The notes under the pieces are model-generated. The model saw only the letters and a list, made by a program, of their open reading frames with translations. It was not told the origin of the DNA and ran no database searches. This document shows positions 1-9,536 of a stretch of 64,000 bases of DNA, in pieces. Numbering within the stretch: position 1 is the first letter of the stretch; each line of letters begins with the position of its first letter. Source of the DNA: Phormidesmis priestleyi Ana (GTDB taxonomy: Bacteria > Cyanobacteriota > Cyanobacteriia > Phormidesmidales > Phormidesmidaceae). The position numbers were made by a program, and so were the translations under genes. Where the stretch lies: NCBI GenBank assembly GCA_001314865.1, contig LJZR01000007.1:62001-126000 (forward strand). Direction: 5' to 3'.

Positions 1-31
1 GTCATTGCCGACTATTGGATTTTTTAAAACA

Positions 32-59
32 AAGGCCCAGTCATTACTGACTGGGCCTT
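32..59 (-). terminator. Rho-independent terminator of the secreted repeat protein gene
   Basis: A perfect 12-bp inverted repeat (AAGGCCCAGTCA at 32-43, TGACTGGGCCTT at 48-59) encloses a 4-nt loop. Read on the minus strand it is followed by TTTGTTTT, the layout of an intrinsic terminator, and it lies 28 bp after the stop codon of the minus-strand gene at 88-1356. Confidence 0.85.
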
Positions 60-87
60 ACAAGCCTATTTGAGCGTTGCGCTAAGT

Positions 88-1356
88 TTAGTTAGAGGAT
101 CGGGCGTCTTTTCTAAAGATGGTGAGGAAGCGGTCAACCCCTGCGGTGTAGTCGTCCTCATCACTGGCCGCTGTGCCTAAGCGATTGCTCATCGCCCCTG
201 CTTCCACGATGTCTTCAGCGGAGATATCACCTGCTTCATAAGCGCTGACCAAGATTGGGCCGCCTGGGATGCCTTCTTCCTCAAGGCCCCCTGCGAGCGC
301 TAAATAAGACAGCTGAAAGGGGGTAAAGCCCTCACCAACCAGACTATCGCCAGTATTACTCATCGGAAACTCGTTGGGCACCGGCGTAATTGACTCTTCT
401 GGTGGCGTCCCAGGCGTGATCGGCGTTGGCTCATCTAGAACTGGCTCATCCAGAGTTGGCTGATTTAGACCGGGTTCACCTAGACCGGGTTCACCTAGAC
501 CAGGTTGGCCTAAACCGGGTTGGCCTAAACCGGGTTGGCCTAGACCGGGTTGGCCTAAACCAGGTTGGCCTAGACCGGGTTCGCCCAGACCAGGGCCACT
601 TGGAGTCGCGGGAACAGCAGGTGCGAGCTGACCTTCAGGAACGATGTTGCCCTCATTAGGAATAATGTCGCCTTCAGGCGCCAGCTCCTCTGCCGGGCTC
701 ATCAGACCTTCTGGCGCAATCTCTTCTTCAACACCTGTATCGTCAGCTGGTGCCAAATCTTCAGCTTCCACATCTACAGGCATATCCATAGGCATCGGCT
801 CATTGGCGGGCGGCATTGTTGCTGGTGGCACTGTTGCTGGTGGCATCATCTCATCGGCAGCGTCACCACCTGTGGGTGCTTGCGCCTCTATCACCCAGGC
901 CTCTTCGGCAGTAGGCTCTGCACCCATTACAGCGTCGCTTTCTACTGCTTCTAAGTCAGCTTCTAGGTTAGTTTCCAGGTTAGTTTCTCCACCTAGCACT
1001 GGGCTTAGGGCTGGGCCAGGTACCAGCCCTGGCGTATTTGGTGCAACAATGGTCCCCGCTGGCTTCACATTGAATATGTTAGATGTGGGGGGTATCACTG
1101 AAGTCTTTGAAAGCTCCTTACCGAGTACGCCTGCGCTGTTGATATCAGCCGATAAGAGCTGATCAAATGTCTTGTTTAATGAATTATCGCGCGTAAGCTT
1201 TGGAAGCGCGGCAGCGGCGCTTTTGTCTGAGTTGGCGATCGCTTCATTACTCTTTGAAACGGTCGCTTCTGGGCTAAAAACTTCTGCCTTGGCTGTCATA
1301 AAAACAGTTCCAATCGCAGCAAACGCAGATAAAGTGGCGTAGATGATTCGTTTCAT
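88..1356 (-). CDS. Secreted acidic, proline-rich repeat protein of unknown function
   Basis: The product has 422 residues. It starts with a typical signal peptide (MKRIIYATLSAFAAIG..., likely cut after AKA near residue 24), so it should be periplasmic, cell-surface or secreted. The middle is very rich in Pro, Glu and Asp. It holds a run of about eight PGLGQ/PGLGE pentapeptides (about residues 254-295), followed by degenerate LDEP units. The last ~77 residues, from PFQLSY at about 346, look folded (helical, with few prolines) and may be the functional part. The gene stands alone and ends at a strong hairpin terminator. I do not recognise a family. A surface or cell-wall linker role is only a guess from composition. 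Confidence 0.75.
   Translation of the reverse strand: MKRIIYATLSAFAAIGTVFMTAKAEVFSPEATVSKSNEAIANSDKSAAAALPKLTRDNSLNKTFDQLLSADINSAGVLGKELSKTSVIPPTSNIFNVKPAGTIVAPNTPGLVPGPALSPVLGGETNLETNLEADLEAVESDAVMGAEPTAEEAWVIEAQAPTGGDAADEMMPPATVPPATMPPANEPMPMDMPVDVEAEDLAPADDTGVEEEIAPEGLMSPAEELAPEGDIIPNEGNIVPEGQLAPAVPATPSGPGLGEPGLGQPGLGQPGLGQPGLGQPGLGQPGLGEPGLGEPGLNQPTLDEPVLDEPTPITPGTPPEESITPVPNEFPMSNTGDSLVGEGFTPFQLSYLALAGGLEEEGIPGGPILVSAYEAGDISAEDIVEAGAMSNRLGTAASDEDDYTAGVDRFLTIFRKDARSSN
470..594. repeat. 15-bp in-frame tandem repeat encoding PGLGQ/PGLGE
   Basis: About eight near-identical 15-bp units (plus-strand form CCTAAACCGGGTTGG) lie within the secreted protein gene. Each unit encodes one pentapeptide, so changes in copy number would keep the reading frame. 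Confidence 0.9.
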
Positions 1357-2205
1357 AAAAAACCTGATTGATTACAAACTAAGTGCTGCACAAGCGCTGT
1401 TTGTAGAGGGCCGTCCTAAGCGCTAAAGCCTCCTCATTAAGGTTGTTATAGAGGCATCAGCGGCTGGGGAAATAGGCCCTGTGAATATCCGAGTGAAATG
1501 ATAGCGATGTCACAGTAAAGCTACCGACTCAGTGGTTTTTGGATTTTGTCTGTGAACTTAACGTTTGGCTTTTTGTGAGTTGACCGTTTGATTCAGTACC
1601 GTTTAGCTCAATTCTGTTGGCTTTCTGTTAGCTTAAGTGCGTTTTGAATGAGCGTTATCTGGTGATGAGTTGTTTTGTAATGATCTGTCTTGTGATGATC
1701 TGTTGTGATCTGGCTAGCTGTTGTCATTTAGACTGTTGTTATCTGGGCTGTTGTGATCTGTCGAGAGCGGTTTAGAAAGGGCGTGACGTACCCTCTTTTT
1801 CACGTTCTTCACAGTTGTGATCCTCAGCGATCCTCAACTGTGATCTTCACAACTGTGACTTTCACAGATATGAATTGACAGATATTAAAACACAGACACC
1901 CAAACTAAACTAAATACAGAATTTGAATTTTCAGGGCTTATCCAAAATAACAGCAAATACTGATATTTTCTATACCTGAAGGCATAGTTATAATTACGGA
2001 TAAATCGGGAGCAAATGATGCATGGCCTAGCGGCACCAAGCGGACAGCCAAAAACTGCGTTAGGATTGCGAAACTTTAACCTACGGTAAAAATCACTAGC
2101 GCTAGCGTTGAATCGCTCTATAATTTTGATGTGATTGCCACATATAGTGGTTAAATTAAATTTTACTTTTTTGCTGCGAGCTTTGTTTCGCGAGGGTACT
2201 TTTCT
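1357..2205. other. 849-bp intergenic region with degenerate repeats, between divergent genes
   Basis: This region holds the promoters of the divergent secreted-protein gene and dnaE. About 1665-1760 contains degenerate direct repeats of TGTTGTGATCTG and GTGATGATCTG. A pair of mirror-related 13-mers follows at 1808-1858. The remainder is AT-rich. An open frame on the minus strand that runs into dnaE (1885-2232) has no recognisable features and was not accepted as a gene. Confidence 0.7.
1808..1858. repeat. Inverted repeat TTCACAGTTGTGA / TTCACAACTGTGA
   Basis: TCACAGTTGTGA (1809-1820) is the exact reverse complement of TCACAACTGTGA (1847-1858), and each copy is itself a partial palindrome. 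A third related block, CCTCAACTGTGATC, lies between them. No T-run follows, so this is not an obvious terminator. The TGTGA...TCACA flavour recalls CRP-type operators, but the spacing does not match a standard site. Confidence 0.5.
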
Positions 2206-5200
2206 ATGGCTTTTGTAGGTTTGCACATTCATAGCGACTACAGCCTGCTAGATGGTGCTAGCCATATTGATCCGCTGGTGGATCGGGCATTAGAGTTGGG
2301 CATGAATGCGATCGCGCTAACCGATCACGGTGTCATGTACGGTGCCATTGAGCTGCTTAAGGTGTGCAAAAAGAAGGGCATTAAGCCCATTATTGGCAAC
2401 GAGATGTACGTGATTAACGGCGACATCACCAAGCAGGAAAAGCGACCCAAATACCATCAGCTCGTACTCGCCAAAAATGACGTCGGTTACAAAAACCTAG
2501 TAAAGCTCACCACCATCTCTCACTTAGAAGGCGTCCAGGGCAAAGGCATTTTTTCGCGCCCCTGCATTAACAAGGCCTTGCTAGAGCAATACCACGAAGG
2601 CTTGATCATTACCAGTGCTTGCCTGGGCGGCGAAATTCCTCAAGCCATTCTTAAAAGTAGACTGGATGTCGCCAGAAAAGTCGCACAGTGGTACAAAGAT
2701 TTGCTGGGTGACGACTTTTATTTAGAGATTCAAGACCATGGCTCGCCCGAAGATAGAATCGTTAATGTTGAACTGGTTAAAATTGCCGCAGAATTAAACA
2801 TTAAAGTTGTTGCGACGAACGACTCTCACTTTATCTCCTGCGTGGATGTAGAAGCCCATGACGCGCTGCTGTGCATTCAAACCGGCAAGCTGATTACAGA
2901 AGATAAGCGACTTCGCTACAGCGGCACAGAGTATTTAAAGTCTGAAACCGAAATGTGTCGCCTGTTTCGCGATCATCTCTGTGAAGAAGTCATTGCCGAT
3001 GCGGTAGCTCGCACGCAGGAAGTTGCCGACAAGGTTGAGACTTACAACATTCTCGGAAATCCCCAAATTCCTAATTTTCCCATCCCGGAAGGCTACACCA
3101 AAGAGACTTATATGGCCAAGGTGGCGCGAGATGGCCTCGTTGATCGAATGCGCCTTGAAAGCTATGACGAGCTGACAGATGAGTATCGCGATCGCATGGA
3201 ATATGAGATCGAAATGATGCATCAGATGGGCTTTGCCACCTACTTTTTAGTCGTGTGGGACTACATCAAATTTGCCCGCGACAACAATATTTCAGTGGGC
3301 CCTGGGCGAGGGTCAGCAGCGGGCTCCCTAGTGGCCTATGCCATGGGCATTACTAATATTGATCCGGTGCATCACGGCTTGTTATTTGAGCGGTTTCTCA
3401 ACCCCGAGCGTAAATCAATGCCTGACGTCGATACCGACTTCTGTATTGATCGCCGGGGAGATGTGATTGATTATGTTACCGAAAAATATGGCACCGACCA
3501 TGTTGCGCAAATCATCACCTTTAACCGGATGACTTCCAAAGCGGTGCTCAAAGACGTCGCTCGCGTGTTGGATATTCCCTACAACGAGTCAGATAAGCTC
3601 GCCAAACTGATTCCGGTTTCAAGAGGCAAGCCCGCCAAGCTCAAGGTTATGATTTCTGACGAGACGCCCTCGACAGAGTTCAAAGAAAAATACGACAGCG
3701 GTGAGCTTATTCCCGGTACAGCGGTGACATTTCAACGATGGATTGACACGGCCATTACCATTGAAGGCACCAACAAAACCTTTGGAATGCATGCGGCGGG
3801 TGTGGTGATTTCTGAGCAGCCGCTAGACACCATTGTGCCGTTGCAGCGCAACAACGATGGGTCTGTCATTACGCAGTACTACATGGAAGATGTAGAAGCC
3901 ATTGGCCTGCTGAAGATGGACTTTTTGGGGCTGCGCAACCTCACTATGATTCAAAAAGCGGTGGATCATATCGAAACTCGACATCAAGATATAAAAATTG
4001 ATCTTGATAATCTGCCATTGGACGATCCAGCCACTTATGAGTTGCTCGCCGGAGGAGAGCTCGCCGGTATATTTCAGCTAGAGTCCTCCGGAATGCGACA
4101 GATCGTAAAAGAGCTCAAACCTTCTGGTTTAGAAGATATCTCTTCAGTGCTAGCCCTTTATCGTCCGGGGCCGCTAGATGCAAAATTGATTCCCAAGTTT
4201 ATTGATCGCAAGCATGGCAGAGAGAAAATTGAATATGCTCACGATATTCTCAAGCCGATATTAGAAGAGACTTACGGGATCATGGTCTATCAAGAGCAGA
4301 TCATGAAAATTGCCCAAGAGCTAGCAGGGTATTCGCTGGGGAAAGCAGACCTGCTGCGCAGAGCGATGGGCAAAAAGAAAATAGACGAAATGGAAAAGCA
4401 TCGGGAAGACTTTATTGCCGGGGCGGGTGTAAATAACTTTCCGCGTAAGTCTGCGAACGATTTGTTTGAACAAATGGTTAAGTTCGCCGAGTATTGCTTC
4501 AATAAGTCTCATTCGACTGCCTACGGATTTGTCACCTTTCAGACGGCCTATTTAAAAGCTCACTATCCGGTTGAGTATATGGCTGCGCTGCTCACAGCCA
4601 TTAGCGGCGACCAAGACAAAGTACAAATGTACATTGCCAGTTGCCTATCTATGGGCATTCAGGTTTTGCCGCCGGATGTAAACCGCTCAGGTGTAGACTT
4701 TACGCCGTTGGATAATCAGATTCTCTTTGGCCTGTCGGCTGTGCGTAACTTAGGCCTCGGTGCGATTGAGGCGATAGAAAAGTCTCGGAACGAGAGTGGG
4801 CCGTTTAAGTCGTTGGCGGATTTGTGCGATCGCGTAGACCTTCGCGCCGTTAACAAGCGAGCCCTTGAAGCCCTTATCCTTTCAGGTGCCTTCGAGAGTA
4901 TTGAGCCCAATCGCCAGCAGCTCATGCATGATCTTGAACTCGTGGTTGACTGGGCTCAAGCGCGCGCTAAAGACCGCGAAGTTGGCCAGGGCAGTATTTT
5001 TGACATGCTCTCAGCGGCTACGCCCACCGCGAGTCAATCCGCGAGTCAATCCGCCAATTCGCTCCCCGCCTTTGAATCAGCGCCTAAAGCCCCTCCCGTT
5101 GCCGACTACGATCCCCAGGAGCGCCTGAAGTTAGAAAAAGAGCTTTTGGGTTTCTACATTTCTGATCATCCGCTCAAAAACGTTCAGCGTTCCGCCAAAA

Positions 5201-5757
5201 TTCTTGCACCTATCAGTTTGGCCGAGCTTGGCGATCAGCCAGAAAAAGTGACGCTGAGCGCAATCGTCATGCTGAGCACTGTTAAACCGGTCACCACTAA
5301 AAAAGGAGACTCTATGGCTGTGCTGCAAATGGAAGACTTAACGGGTCACTGCGAATCTGTTGTGTTTCCCAAAGCGTACGCCCGCATTGGCCAATATATA
5401 AAACCCGATGCTCGCCTCATGGTGTGGGGCAAAGTAGACCGTCGCGATGATCGGGTACAGATGATTATTGACGATGCGGAGCCGCTAGAGACAGTACGTA
5501 TGGTCATGTTGGATTTAGACCCTTCGATTGCTGGAGATATTGAACAGCAGTATCGCTTGCGTAACGTGCTCAAGGTACTGCAAGGCGAAGACAAATTTGC
5601 CGCTAAAACACCGGTAATCGCGATGATTCGAACCAGAGATCATCAACAAGCGGTTCGACTAGGCTCCCAGTTTAGAGTACAGAATGCTGAAGCCGCCGTA
5701 GCGGCCCTTCAAGCAGCGGCCTTTAGAGCTAGAGCCACGCCTCTCCTAAGCGTTTAA
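2206..5757 (+). CDS. dnaE: DNA polymerase III subunit alpha, uninterrupted
   Basis: The replicative DNA polymerase catalytic subunit has 1183 residues, slightly longer than the E. coli protein. The N-terminal PHP domain shows HIHSDYS and ALTDHG. The polymerase active-site aspartates are visible in PDVDTDF (D407, D409) and KMDFLG (D572). A tHhH/OB-fold C-terminal part follows (residues ~1010-1090, ITL-like strand pattern ending ESVVFPKAY). In many cyanobacteria this gene is split by a trans-splicing intein at the AEY|CFNKSH junction. Here that junction (C764) is intact, so the gene is contiguous and intein-free at this site. A short duplicated ASQS linker lies near residues 942-952. The gene appears to be monocistronic. 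Confidence 0.98.
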   Translation: MAFVGLHIHSDYSLLDGASHIDPLVDRALELGMNAIALTDHGVMYGAIELLKVCKKKGIKPIIGNEMYVINGDITKQEKRPKYHQLVLAKNDVGYKNLVKLTTISHLEGVQGKGIFSRPCINKALLEQYHEGLIITSACLGGEIPQAILKSRLDVARKVAQWYKDLLGDDFYLEIQDHGSPEDRIVNVELVKIAAELNIKVVATNDSHFISCVDVEAHDALLCIQTGKLITEDKRLRYSGTEYLKSETEMCRLFRDHLCEEVIADAVARTQEVADKVETYNILGNPQIPNFPIPEGYTKETYMAKVARDGLVDRMRLESYDELTDEYRDRMEYEIEMMHQMGFATYFLVVWDYIKFARDNNISVGPGRGSAAGSLVAYAMGITNIDPVHHGLLFERFLNPERKSMPDVDTDFCIDRRGDVIDYVTEKYGTDHVAQIITFNRMTSKAVLKDVARVLDIPYNESDKLAKLIPVSRGKPAKLKVMISDETPSTEFKEKYDSGELIPGTAVTFQRWIDTAITIEGTNKTFGMHAAGVVISEQPLDTIVPLQRNNDGSVITQYYMEDVEAIGLLKMDFLGLRNLTMIQKAVDHIETRHQDIKIDLDNLPLDDPATYELLAGGELAGIFQLESSGMRQIVKELKPSGLEDISSVLALYRPGPLDAKLIPKFIDRKHGREKIEYAHDILKPILEETYGIMVYQEQIMKIAQELAGYSLGKADLLRRAMGKKKIDEMEKHREDFIAGAGVNNFPRKSANDLFEQMVKFAEYCFNKSHSTAYGFVTFQTAYLKAHYPVEYMAALLTAISGDQDKVQMYIASCLSMGIQVLPPDVNRSGVDFTPLDNQILFGLSAVRNLGLGAIEAIEKSRNESGPFKSLADLCDRVDLRAVNKRALEALILSGAFESIEPNRQQLMHDLELVVDWAQARAKDREVGQGSIFDMLSAATPTASQSASQSANSLPAFESAPKAPPVADYDPQERLKLEKELLGFYISDHPLKNVQRSAKILAPISLAELGDQPEKVTLSAIVMLSTVKPVTTKKGDSMAVLQMEDLTGHCESVVFPKAYARIGQYIKPDARLMVWGKVDRRDDRVQMIIDDAEPLETVRMVMLDLDPSIAGDIEQQYRLRNVLKVLQGEDKFAAKTPVIAMIRTRDHQQAVRLGSQFRVQNAEAAVAALQAAAFRARATPLLSV

Positions 5758-5800
5758 ATATTGAGTACTCAAATATTGAATGCTTAAATGTTTAATTTTC
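5756..5800. repeat. 15-bp repeat starting inside the dnaE stop codon
   Basis: AAATATTGAGTACTC (5756-5770) begins at the second base of the dnaE TAA. It is followed directly by the near-copy AAATATTGAATGCTT (5771-5785) and the weaker AAATGTTTAATTTTC (5786-5800). Confidence 0.65.
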
Positions 5801-5929
5801 ATACTCGGATTTTTTATACCCAGATTTTTTATACCTAGCTAAAGGTATATAACTGTCTATTTCAATAAACTGTCTGTTTGAATACCTAAATATTTAACCC
5901 CCTCAATGTTTGAATGCCTCAATAAATCT

Positions 5930-6094
5930 CTCTCATCCTCTAATCTCTCATCCTCTAATCTCTCATCCTCTAATCTCTCATCCTCTAATCTCTCATCCTC
6001 TAATCTCTCATCCTCTAATCTCTCATCCTCTAATCTCTCATCCTCTAATCTCTCATCCTCTAATCTCTCATCCTCTAATCTCTCATCCTCTAAT
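5930..6094. repeat. Perfect 15-bp tandem array, 11 copies
   Basis: The unit CTCTCATCCTCTAAT is repeated head to tail 11 times without visible variation and without spacers, which excludes a CRISPR array. Two of the three forward frames stay open through it (LSSSN and SHPLI), but no ribosome-binding site or sensible protein surrounds them, so I treat it as non-coding. Perfect identity suggests recent expansion. Confidence 0.95.
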
Positions 6095-6140
6095 GAGTTC
6101 GTATGGCCTAATGCATATGGCCTACATTAGGTAGGCTAAC

Positions 6141-6188
6141 TACTTTATGCAAGTTAAGTGCTTTATGCAAGTTAAGTACTTTATGCAA
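6141..6188. repeat. 18-bp tandem repeat, 3 copies
   Basis: TACTTTATGCAAGTTAAG is followed by a copy with one change and by a third, partly diverged copy. It is non-coding. Confidence 0.75.
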
Positions 6189-6701
6189 ATATCAGGTAAG
6201 TATTCGGTAAGTAAGTGCCTGTTGGTAAGTATCGAAAGATACAAGTCTAATAGCGGCACAGTGGCAGGTTACTTTTCATGTAGCGCCTCCTCTTGTGTCA
6301 CATTTTTCACTGTCACTACGCCAATAGGTATATTTTCGGAGTGGATGAGAATATTCTGGTATCGCTAAAGTGCTTGTTGTATCAGGACTTTGTGGTGAGG
6401 GCATTGAGCTTTGCGCACTATACAGAATTAAAAAAACTGTCAAGTTCAAGTTCATCGGGTATAGTGTGAAAACGACTGAGAAGTGCCTTAGTCGTGAGTT
6501 AAATACAGTTTTTTGCTTCTGTTGATGTACCGTGACAAATTTATTCTGCTTGTGATAGGTTTCTCTTCGCAAGTTTCTTGATAAAACTAGATAAAATAGC
6601 AGTCAATTTTTTTTACCAGTTCTTGATTAATTCGTGACTAGTCTCTTTGTTTAGAAGAGTGGCTAAAGAAGCGTTAGCCCTCATTTATAGAGAGGCTCAA
6701 T

Positions 6702-6724
6702 TTAGCTTAGCTTAGCTTAGCTTA
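6702..6724. repeat. TTAGC x4 microsatellite
   Basis: Four TTAGC units follow each other and end in TTAAATTT, about 190 bp before the export-protein gene. Confidence 0.7.
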
Positions 6725-6914
6725 AATTTCTCTTTCTCCTTATAACCCTTGCCTCGTATACCCTGCCAAGCTGCGCGAGGAATGGCTTAATGCGGAAAAA
6801 CTCTAGAGAAACTCAATGACACACTGCAATAAGTGATGCAGCTTTTTTTGAAAGAAAGTTGTCGTTTGCTACAGCTATAAACACCGAGTCCGATACGCTG
6901 AAGTTATAAAACAT

Positions 6915-8174
6915 ATGCAATGTACTTCTCTGTCAGATAGGCGTAGCCTACCTCTGCGCCATGTAGGCGCGACCTTCCACAAAGGGTTTTTCTGCACTAG
7001 GGTCTGTGCTAGCACTATTGTCTGCGCTATTGGCTATGCGGCTTTTGCCTGCCCAATGGGGTTAGCTCAATCCACGCCAGCAGGCGATCTGCCAGTATTG
7101 CCAGGATCGGTTATTGAGGCACAACCTAACGCCCCGATAGACCAAAATATCGTTGAAGAAGGCTTGCTAGAAGAACGTTCGCTAGATAGTTCTCCTGTCG
7201 ACAACGCTGTTGACAGGAGAACTATCGACAGCCAATATCTGTTGGGAACAGGAGATCAGGTGCTGGTGACGGTGTTCAACGCGCCTGATTACAGTGGTGA
7301 ATTTAGTGTTTTAGCCGGAGGCGCATTAAATCTACCCTTAGCAGGAGAGATTTCTGTCGAAGGGTTGACTATTCCACAGGCTTCGGAGGAGATTTCTAGA
7401 CAATTGAGCAGATACATTCGGCGTCCAAGAACAACTGTGAGCTTGTTGGCGGCGCGGCCACTACAGGTTGCGATCGCTGGTCAGGTAAACCGGCCAGGGG
7501 CATACACGCTGCCAGCTGTGGGAGAGGATGGCTCTGCAACGCCAACGCTCACTGAAGTTATTAGCCTTGCAGGCGGAATTACCCAGTCGGCTGATATTCG
7601 CAACATTAGCGTGTTGCGCCAGTCTTCGCAGCAGCAATCTTCACAGCAGCAATCTTCACAGCAGCAAAGAGAAGAGAGTATTGAGGTGAATTTATGGCAG
7701 TTGCTGCAAGAAGGACAGCTTTCGGCAGATTTGCCCTTGCAACGGGGCGATCGCATCATTATTCCAGAAGCTACGGCGCTTAGCGCCCAAGAAACGACTG
7801 AATTGGCTTCAGCGAGTTTCTCTCCATCAGCGATTACGGTCAATGTCGTCGGAGAAGTTGAAACACCTGGTGCTATTGAGCTTCCGCCCAATGCTCCGCT
7901 CAATCAGGCGATTTTGGCAGCGGGTGGCTTCAATCGGCGGGCGCGGCAAAATAGCGTTAGCCTAATTCGCTTAAACAGCAATGGAACAGTTGCCCAAACA
8001 GATGTCAATATTGACTTTGAATCGAGCGTAAATGCTGAAACCAATCCACCCTTGAGACCGAATGACACGATTGTAGTCGGCACTAATGGACTCAATCGGG
8101 TCGCAGATACGCTAGGGACTGTTTTATCGCCCATTAATAATGGTTTTGGTCTACTGAGGTTGTTTGGCCTGTAG
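6915..8174 (+). CDS. Outer-membrane polysaccharide export protein (Wza/OPX-like, SLBB domains)
   Basis: This 419-residue protein is expected to form the outer-membrane/periplasmic channel for exopolysaccharide. A hydrophobic stretch ending in CPMGLAQ (about residues 28-52) looks like a signal peptide with an unusually long N-terminal extension. The polysaccharide export domain starts near residue 107 (LLGTGDQVLVTVF) and is followed by two SLBB-type blocks. The first begins VAIAGQVNRPGAY, and the second NVVGEVETPGAIEL leads to AILAAGGFNRRARQ. A QSSQQ repeat sits between them. The gene heads the 17-kb locus and matches the chain-length kinase encoded two genes downstream. A 15-bp inverted repeat lies inside the coding sequence at 7185-7226. 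Confidence 0.9.
   Translation: MQCTSLSDRRSLPLRHVGATFHKGFFCTRVCASTIVCAIGYAAFACPMGLAQSTPAGDLPVLPGSVIEAQPNAPIDQNIVEEGLLEERSLDSSPVDNAVDRRTIDSQYLLGTGDQVLVTVFNAPDYSGEFSVLAGGALNLPLAGEISVEGLTIPQASEEISRQLSRYIRRPRTTVSLLAARPLQVAIAGQVNRPGAYTLPAVGEDGSATPTLTEVISLAGGITQSADIRNISVLRQSSQQQSSQQQSSQQQREESIEVNLWQLLQEGQLSADLPLQRGDRIIIPEATALSAQETTELASASFSPSAITVNVVGEVETPGAIELPPNAPLNQAILAAGGFNRRARQNSVSLIRLNSNGTVAQTDVNIDFESSVNAETNPPLRPNDTIVVGTNGLNRVADTLGTVLSPINNGFGLLRLFGL
7185..7226. repeat. Perfect 15-bp inverted repeat within the export-protein coding sequence
   Basis: GATAGTTCTCCTGTC (7185-7199) and its exact reverse complement GACAGGAGAACTATC (7212-7226) flank 12 nt. The transcript would form a stable hairpin in the region encoding residues ~91-104, in the low-complexity linker between the signal peptide and the export domain. 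The reading frame stays open through it. Confidence 0.9.
7623..7667. repeat. 15-bp in-frame tandem repeat (SSQQQ x3)
   Basis: Three TCTTCACAGCAGCAA units, the first with one change, lie in the export-protein gene and extend a Gln/Ser-rich loop between the SLBB blocks. Confidence 0.85.
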
Positions 8175-8200
8175 CTAAGCCCCAAAAAAACAAAGGTTTG

Positions 8201-8250
8201 GCCTCAAAATCTATCAAAAAGAATAGGCTCAAAATCTACCAAAAAGAATA
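8201..8250. repeat. 25-bp direct repeat, 2 copies
   Basis: Two adjacent 25-bp copies with two differences, sharing CTCAAAATCTA and CAAAAAGAATA, lie between the export-protein gene and the next glycosyltransferase. The unit is non-coding. Confidence 0.7.
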
Positions 8251-8304
8251 GAGAAGAAGACAACAAACAAGATAACTAAAAGATAATGCTGTTGGGGTAT
8301 TTCA

Positions 8305-9447
8305 GTGAAAGTTGCATTAGTCCATGACTACTTAACTCAAAAAGGGGGCGCAGAACGGGTTTTTGAGTTGTTCTGTCAACATTTTCCCGAAGCCGATGTT
8401 TATACCTCGCTCTATAGTGCGTCGCACAGCATTGACCTGGGTCAGCATCGGCGAGTTCATACCACTGCTCTTCAAGCTATTCCAGGTAGCGTGAAATATT
8501 TTAGACTGCTGGCCCCTTTTTACTTTTCGGCCTTTAAATCATTGGATATGCGTGATTATGATCTAATTATTAGCAGTACTACGAGTTTTGCTAAGGCCGT
8601 TCAAAAACGGCCCGATGCGACCCATATTTGTTTTTGCCATAACATTACGCGGTTTTTGTGGGATACCGACACCTATTTACGTCAGTATCAAAGTTATAAA
8701 AAGCTCTATCCGTTTATTCGGCCTATTTTTGAGCAAATGCGGCAAATAGATCTTGAATTTGCTCAAAATCCAGATCTTTATGTTGCTAATTCAAGTGTGG
8801 TTTCAGACCGGATTAGACGGGTTTACCATCGCCCTGCTGTCACCATTAATTTCCCCATTGAGGTGGATAACTTTGTCTTTAGCGATCAAAAAGACGATTT
8901 TTATTTGGTTTCTTCGCGGCTGATTAGCTATAAGCGAATAGATATCATTGTAGAAGCCTTTAACTGGCTAGGACTACCACTGTTGGTGATTGGTACTGGC
9001 CCCGAACGGCATTATTTAGAAGCAAAGGCCTTAGATAATATTGCCTTTTTGGGTCATGTGAGCGATTTGGAGCGATCGCACCTAATGGCCAGGGCGCAGG
9101 CCGTTGTCGTTGCTGCTTTGGAGGACTATGGCCTTGTGCCGATTGAAGCAAATGTCAGCGGTACGCCAGTCATTGCTTACGGCATGGGCGGTGTGCTAGA
9201 TACCCAAGTTCCAGGTAAAACAGGCGTGTTTTTTGCGCGTCAGTCTCCAGAGGCGATTCAGGCTGCCGTTCTTAAAGCGGCTGCTATGAACTGGAACTAC
9301 AGTGACATTCGGGATCATGCGCTGAGCCATTTCTCGAAACATGCATTTTTTAAGCAGGTTGAACAAACGATTGAACAGGCTTTGCAGAAAGCTCATGACC
9401 CAACCCATGATCCAACTCATGATCAAGTGATCAATTCGGTCTATTGA
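8305..9447 (+). CDS. Glycosyltransferase family 4 (GT-B fold)
   Basis: The product has 380 residues and starts at GTG (MKVALVHDYLTQKGGAERV). The N-terminal domain has the GGAER loop of GT4 enzymes. The C-terminal donor-binding domain contains SSRLISYKRID, VIGTGPE and the EX7E-type motif EDYGLVPIE. It probably adds a sugar to the lipid-linked repeat unit made by this locus, but the sugar cannot be told from sequence. The C-terminus ends in a HDPT-HDPT-HDQ repeat made of 12-bp DNA units, likely an unstructured tail. The gene lies between the export-protein gene and the chain-length kinase, all on the same strand. Confidence 0.88.
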   Translation: MKVALVHDYLTQKGGAERVFELFCQHFPEADVYTSLYSASHSIDLGQHRRVHTTALQAIPGSVKYFRLLAPFYFSAFKSLDMRDYDLIISSTTSFAKAVQKRPDATHICFCHNITRFLWDTDTYLRQYQSYKKLYPFIRPIFEQMRQIDLEFAQNPDLYVANSSVVSDRIRRVYHRPAVTINFPIEVDNFVFSDQKDDFYLVSSRLISYKRIDIIVEAFNWLGLPLLVIGTGPERHYLEAKALDNIAFLGHVSDLERSHLMARAQAVVVAALEDYGLVPIEANVSGTPVIAYGMGGVLDTQVPGKTGVFFARQSPEAIQAAVLKAAAMNWNYSDIRDHALSHFSKHAFFKQVEQTIEQALQKAHDPTHDPTHDQVINSVY

Positions 9448-9536
9448 TCCCAAAAGCGTGTATAGCCAGCGGAAAATGTCGATATCGGGTGCTTCAGCGA
9501 ACAGTCATTAAGAATAACAACTTTAAAGGAGACTTT

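Larger units (their letters stand above)
5758..6914. other. 1.16-kb non-coding, repeat-rich region upstream of the polysaccharide locus
   Basis: I see no convincing gene here. The region is AT-rich and carries four sets of short tandem repeats: 15 bp after dnaE, 15 bp x11, 18 bp x3 and 5 bp x4. Near its right end a small hairpin (CTGCA at 6824-6828, TGCAG at 6837-6841) is followed by CTTTTTTTG, a weak attenuator-like element about 75 bp before the first gene of the polysaccharide locus. The promoter of that locus must lie in or before this stretch. Confidence 0.7.

Noticed and set aside
1885-2232. 115-residue open frame on the minus strand overlapping the dnaE start
   Set aside because: It has no family features or ribosome-binding site and overlaps the certain dnaE start; it is most likely chance in AT-rich promoter DNA.
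5906-6134. Two open frames made of LSSSN or SHPLI repeats
   Set aside because: They exist only because the 15-bp repeat unit is a multiple of three and lacks stops; no non-repetitive coding sequence supports them.
6276-6572. 98-residue minus-strand frame upstream of the polysaccharide locus
   Set aside because: No motif, odd composition and location in a repeat-rich non-coding region.
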